NCBI GenBank assembly: GCA_043818215.1
Contig: JBDRGC010000413.1
Location: forward strand, 1-7,216
DNA: 7,216 nt
Direction: 5' to 3'
Source of the DNA: JBDRGC01 sp043818215
Lineage (GTDB): Bacteria > Chloroflexota > Anaerolineae > Anaerolineales > UBA11858
The translations under genes and the position numbers were made by a program. Positions 5,406-7,216 of this stretch are shown piece after piece (the stretch's first letter is position 1; every line of letters starts with the position of its first letter). The notes under the pieces are model-generated. The model made no database searches. It saw only the letters and a list, made by a program, of their open reading frames with translations, and had not been told where the DNA came from.

Positions 5406-5432
5406 AGAGAAAGGTGCGTCGCACCTTTCTCT
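5406..5432. terminator. Perfect hairpin between esterase and peptidase genes
   Basis: AGAGAAAGGTGCG (5406-5418) and CGCACCTTTCTCT (5420-5432) are exact reverse complements around a single T (the real loop is the central few bases). It begins 10 bases after the esterase stop and ends 16 bases before the peptidase ATG. It is strong enough to terminate or to protect the 3' end of an mRNA. There is no downstream T-tract (CCTAATTAAGG follows), so it could equally be a processing or translational control element for the peptidase gene. Confidence 0.6.
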
Positions 5433-5448
5433 CCTAATTAAGGAACCC

Positions 5449-6675
5449 ATGAACCCACAAATCCAAAACTATCTCGAACAAAACTTGCCTTTCTATTTGG
5501 ATATGCTCCGGCGGATGGTCGCCATTAACAGCTTCACCGCCAACGCAGCGGGAGTCAACGCTCTGGCAGATTTGACCGCGGACATCTTTGCTGATTTGGA
5601 ATTTACTGCGGAGCGCGTCCCATCGACCAATCCCAAGTATGGGAGTCACCTCGTTCTCACCCGGCGGGGAGATTCGAACCGGGTTGTAGGGTTGATTGCC
5701 CACCTGGACACTGTTTTTCCCCCCGAGGAGGAGGCCGCCAACGAGTTCCGCTGGCGAGAGGCGGGAGACCGCATATACGGCCCCGGCACCAACGATTGCA
5801 AAGGCGGCACGGTGGTGATCTACATGGTGCTGGATGCCATCCGCAAGTTCGCCCCAAATGCATTCGATCAGAATACCTGGGTGGTGCTGCTCAATTCATC
5901 CGAAGAAACCCTCTCCGCTGATTTCGGTGAGTTATGCCTGCGGCGTTTGGGCAGCGATGCTCTGGCCGCCCTGGTTTTCGAGGCCGGAGTGCGCAATGAC
6001 AACCTGTATCAGTTGGTCACAGCCCGGAAAGGGATGGCGACTTATCATGTCTCGGTCGAGGGGAAATCCACCCACGCGGGCAGCAAACACCAGGAAGGGG
6101 CCAATGCCATCATCCAACTGGCGCACACTGTTCAGCAGATCGCGGCCCTCACCGATTACGAACGTGAACTCACATTCAACGTGGGCACTATTTCCGGGGG
6201 CACGGTCACCAACCGGGTTCCCCACTTCGCTGAAGCCAGAGGGGAGATGCGCGCCTTTTCTACCGATGTCTACGATCAGGGGATTGCCGGCCTGCTGGCG
6301 TTCCGCAGTCAGCCAGCCATTACCAGCGCGGAGGGCGATTTCGCCTGCAAAGTGGATATCCAGATCAGGCGTGAGAATGCTCCCTGGCCGCGCAACCCGA
6401 AGACCGACCGGCTGCTCGACATCTGGCAGGCGGCCGCCGCCTCCCTGAGGATGACAGTTATCACCGAGGAACGCGGCGGACTCAGCGACGGCAACCAACT
6501 CTGGGAGCATATCCCCACCATTGACGGTCTCGGCCCCGACGGCAAAAACTCCCACTGCTCCGAGCAATCTCCCGATGAGGGGAAAGAACAAGAGTATGTG
6601 ACAGTATCATCGTTCGTGCCCAAGGCGGTGTTGAATATGGCGGCGATTTTGAGCTTGACGAGGGCTGACGGCTGA
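5449..6675 (+). CDS. M20-family metallopeptidase, carboxypeptidase G2-like
   Basis: A 408-aa di-zinc exopeptidase of the M20/ArgE/DapE/CPG2 family, which removes C-terminal residues (glutamate in CPG2) or acyl groups. In order: zinc ligand H85 and D87 in AHLDTVFP; bridging D116 in YGPGTNDCKGG (110-120); general base E152 and ligand E153 in SSEET; ligand E178 in FEAG; the dimerisation-domain motif STHAG (207-211, H209), which supplies an active-site histidine across the dimer in this family; GGTVTNRVP (250-258); and last ligand H369 in GPDGKNSHCS. Length and motif order match CPG2-type enzymes, but no export signal is seen, so it is probably cytoplasmic. AAGGA at 5440-5444 supports the start. 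The final residues (RADG) and the TGA at 6673-6675 come from a heptad array, so the original C-terminus may have been altered. All metal ligands are intact, so it should be active; the substrate is not predictable. Confidence 0.93.
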   Translation: MNPQIQNYLEQNLPFYLDMLRRMVAINSFTANAAGVNALADLTADIFADLEFTAERVPSTNPKYGSHLVLTRRGDSNRVVGLIAHLDTVFPPEEEAANEFRWREAGDRIYGPGTNDCKGGTVVIYMVLDAIRKFAPNAFDQNTWVVLLNSSEETLSADFGELCLRRLGSDALAALVFEAGVRNDNLYQLVTARKGMATYHVSVEGKSTHAGSKHQEGANAIIQLAHTVQQIAALTDYERELTFNVGTISGGTVTNRVPHFAEARGEMRAFSTDVYDQGIAGLLAFRSQPAITSAEGDFACKVDIQIRRENAPWPRNPKTDRLLDIWQAAAASLRMTVITEERGGLSDGNQLWEHIPTIDGLGPDGKNSHCSEQSPDEGKEQEYVTVSSFVPKAVLNMAAILSLTRADG

Positions 6676-6741
6676 CCGCTGACGGACGACCGCTGATCGC
6701 TGACCGCTGACCGCTGACCGACGACCGACGACCGCTGACGG
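6665..6741 (+). repeat. Heptanucleotide tandem array (11 units)
   Basis: Eleven exact 7-bp steps: CTGACGG, CTGACCG, CTGACGG, ACGACCG, CTGATCG, CTGACCG three times, ACGACCG twice, CTGACGG. It is the same family and orientation as the array at 4426-4537. It overlaps the last codons of the M20 peptidase gene and provides its stop. The three identical central units point to slippage. Confidence 0.88.
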
Positions 6742-7110
6742 GCATGCCGGGCAATAATCAAGTTAAATCGTATCATCTCTAAAAAGTAGGGGGGCGTTCC
6801 TAATTCGGCAGCGGAGTGTAGAGGAGTAGCGGAGGGCTGCGAATGGCGGCAGCTTTGGTTACTCCGCTGCGCCGCAGGCTATTCGTTGGCCTTAACTTCT
6901 TTTGCCCAAAATAAACCAACCCCCAAAACTAATAGACTTGTTGCTCAATAAAAAAAGTAAGCTTTTGGACACGGATTTACCCTGAAGGGCACGATGCCAC
7001 GGAGCAACACGGATTCTTTTTTTGATAAAAATATCCGTGGAATCCGTGTCAGCGTGCCCTTTGGATAAAATCCGTGTCCAATTTCTGGTTTCGTTTATTC
7101 AGCAACAAAT
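6742..7110. other. Non-coding region with secondary-structure elements
   Basis: No gene is seen. After the heptad array comes AT-rich sequence, then a GC-rich structured segment 6808-6885 in which GCAGCGGAGT (6808-6817) is the exact reverse complement of ACTCCGCTGC (6861-6870). A near-copy, TAGCGGAG, lies at 6827-6834, and CGAAT...GC (from 6840) is opposed by GC...ATTCG (to 6885). From 6931 the MITE-like palindrome begins. The right end of the region meets a possible minus-strand gene tail. Confidence 0.6.
6808..6885. repeat. Imperfect inverted repeat, possible dispersed intergenic element
   Basis: A 10-bp perfect inverted repeat (6808-6817 with 6861-6870), with additional opposed segments CGAATGGCGGCAGC (6840-6853) and CCGCAGGCTATTCG (6872-6885), gives overlapping alternative folds. 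There is no coding potential in it and no T-tract. It could be a REP-like element or the 3' RNA structure of the peptidase transcript. Confidence 0.4.
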
Positions 7111-7115
7111 CTAAT
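6931..7115. mobile_element. MITE-like nested palindromic element (185 bp)
   Basis: Outer terminal inverted repeats: 6931-6952 (AATAGACTTGTTGCTCAATAAA) and the reverse complement of 7094-7115 match at 19 of 22 positions. Twelve bases inside each lies a second pair, 6965-6993 and 7053-7081. These begin TTGGACACGGATTT and end AGGGCACG, and are nearly identical after reverse complementing. A third set is nested inside: CCACGGA (6997-7003) with TCCGTGG (7034-7040), and ACACGGATTC (7007-7016) with GAATCCGTGT (7040-7049). The whole element can fold into one long hairpin with a T-rich/A-rich loop and has no ORF, which is the form of a non-autonomous miniature inverted-repeat transposable element. No clear target-site duplication is seen. 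The ACACGGAT core also resembles repeats scattered in some environmental genomes. Confidence 0.6.
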
Positions 7116-7216
7116 GGACTTTATCGCTCCCCCTCCCTAGCATAGTGCCATCCACCGGGTAGACGTCGGTGTCGGCGGGCTGAAGCTTGATTCCAGGGCC
7201 GTAAGCTGTGCGGAGC
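7111..7216 (-). CDS. Possible C-terminal tail of a minus-strand gene (partial)
   Basis: Reading leftwards from the window edge, one minus frame is open for 34 codons (LRTAYGPGIKLQP, then ADTDVYPVDGTMLG, then RGSDKVH) and stops at TAG (complement of 7111-7113). The residue mix is protein-like. The stop lies within the terminal inverted repeat of the MITE-like element. A plus-strand frame over the same bases is also open, so the strand is not certain. No family is recognised. Confidence 0.25.
   Translation of the reverse strand, partial: LRTAYGPGIKLQPADTDVYPVDGTMLGRGSDKVH

Noticed and set aside
5932..6591. A 219-codon minus-strand frame opposite the peptidase gene
   Set aside because: Antisense shadow of the M20 gene, whose metal ligands and motif order are complete.

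Overview
This 7.2 kb window looks like bacterial chromosomal DNA with a mosaic composition. Most of it is GC-rich: a small zinc-ribbon-like protein, a membrane protein, an esterase and an M20 peptidase. One block (about 750-2600) is strongly AT-rich and carries a two-gene cassette. The abundant short intergenic repeats and the protein style are compatible with an environmental Chloroflexota (Anaerolineae-like) or similar genome. That assignment is an impression, not something the sequence proves, and there is no rRNA or other taxonomic marker.

Layout. (i) 1-238, minus strand: the C-terminal part of an IS110-like transposase, running off the left edge. (ii) 239-829: no convincing gene; short inverted repeats, a weak attC-like imperfect palindrome (672-747) and a good sigma70-type promoter (739-766) that starts inside that palindrome. 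(iii) 830-2595: two overlapping AT-rich genes, an ABC/SMC-like ATPase (368 aa) and a probable TOPRIM/RloB-like protein (220 aa). This architecture resembles a split OLD or PARIS-type anti-phage system but is not one I can name. (iv) About 2600-3000: RNA-structure sequence that reads as domain I of a group II intron, with no reverse transcriptase and no recognisable domain V, followed by large hairpins to 3108. (v) 3158-4482: two tightly coupled genes, a 97-aa protein with a P-G-hydrophobic repeat and a Cys/His ribbon, and a four-helix membrane protein. (vi) 4426-4610: heptanucleotide repeat arrays in two opposed orientations. (vii) 4626-5396: Est30-type carboxylesterase. (viii) 5406-5432: perfect hairpin. 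(ix) 5449-6675: M20 metallopeptidase of the carboxypeptidase G2 type. (x) 6665-6741: a second heptad array. (xi) 6742-7110: non-coding, with a nested palindromic MITE-like element (6931-7115). (xii) 7111-7216: a possible minus-strand gene tail.

Two themes stand out. First, the AT-rich ATPase/TOPRIM pair sits between mobile-element relics, has its own promoter and a 4-nt ATGA overlap, and is the best candidate for an undescribed defence system. Second, repeats supply the ends of genes: the membrane protein and the peptidase both stop inside heptad arrays, whose CTGACSG-type unit carries TGA and a period of 7, so it gives a stop in every plus-strand frame. The two hydrolase genes are probably ordinary metabolic genes and have no visible link to the defence-like pair.
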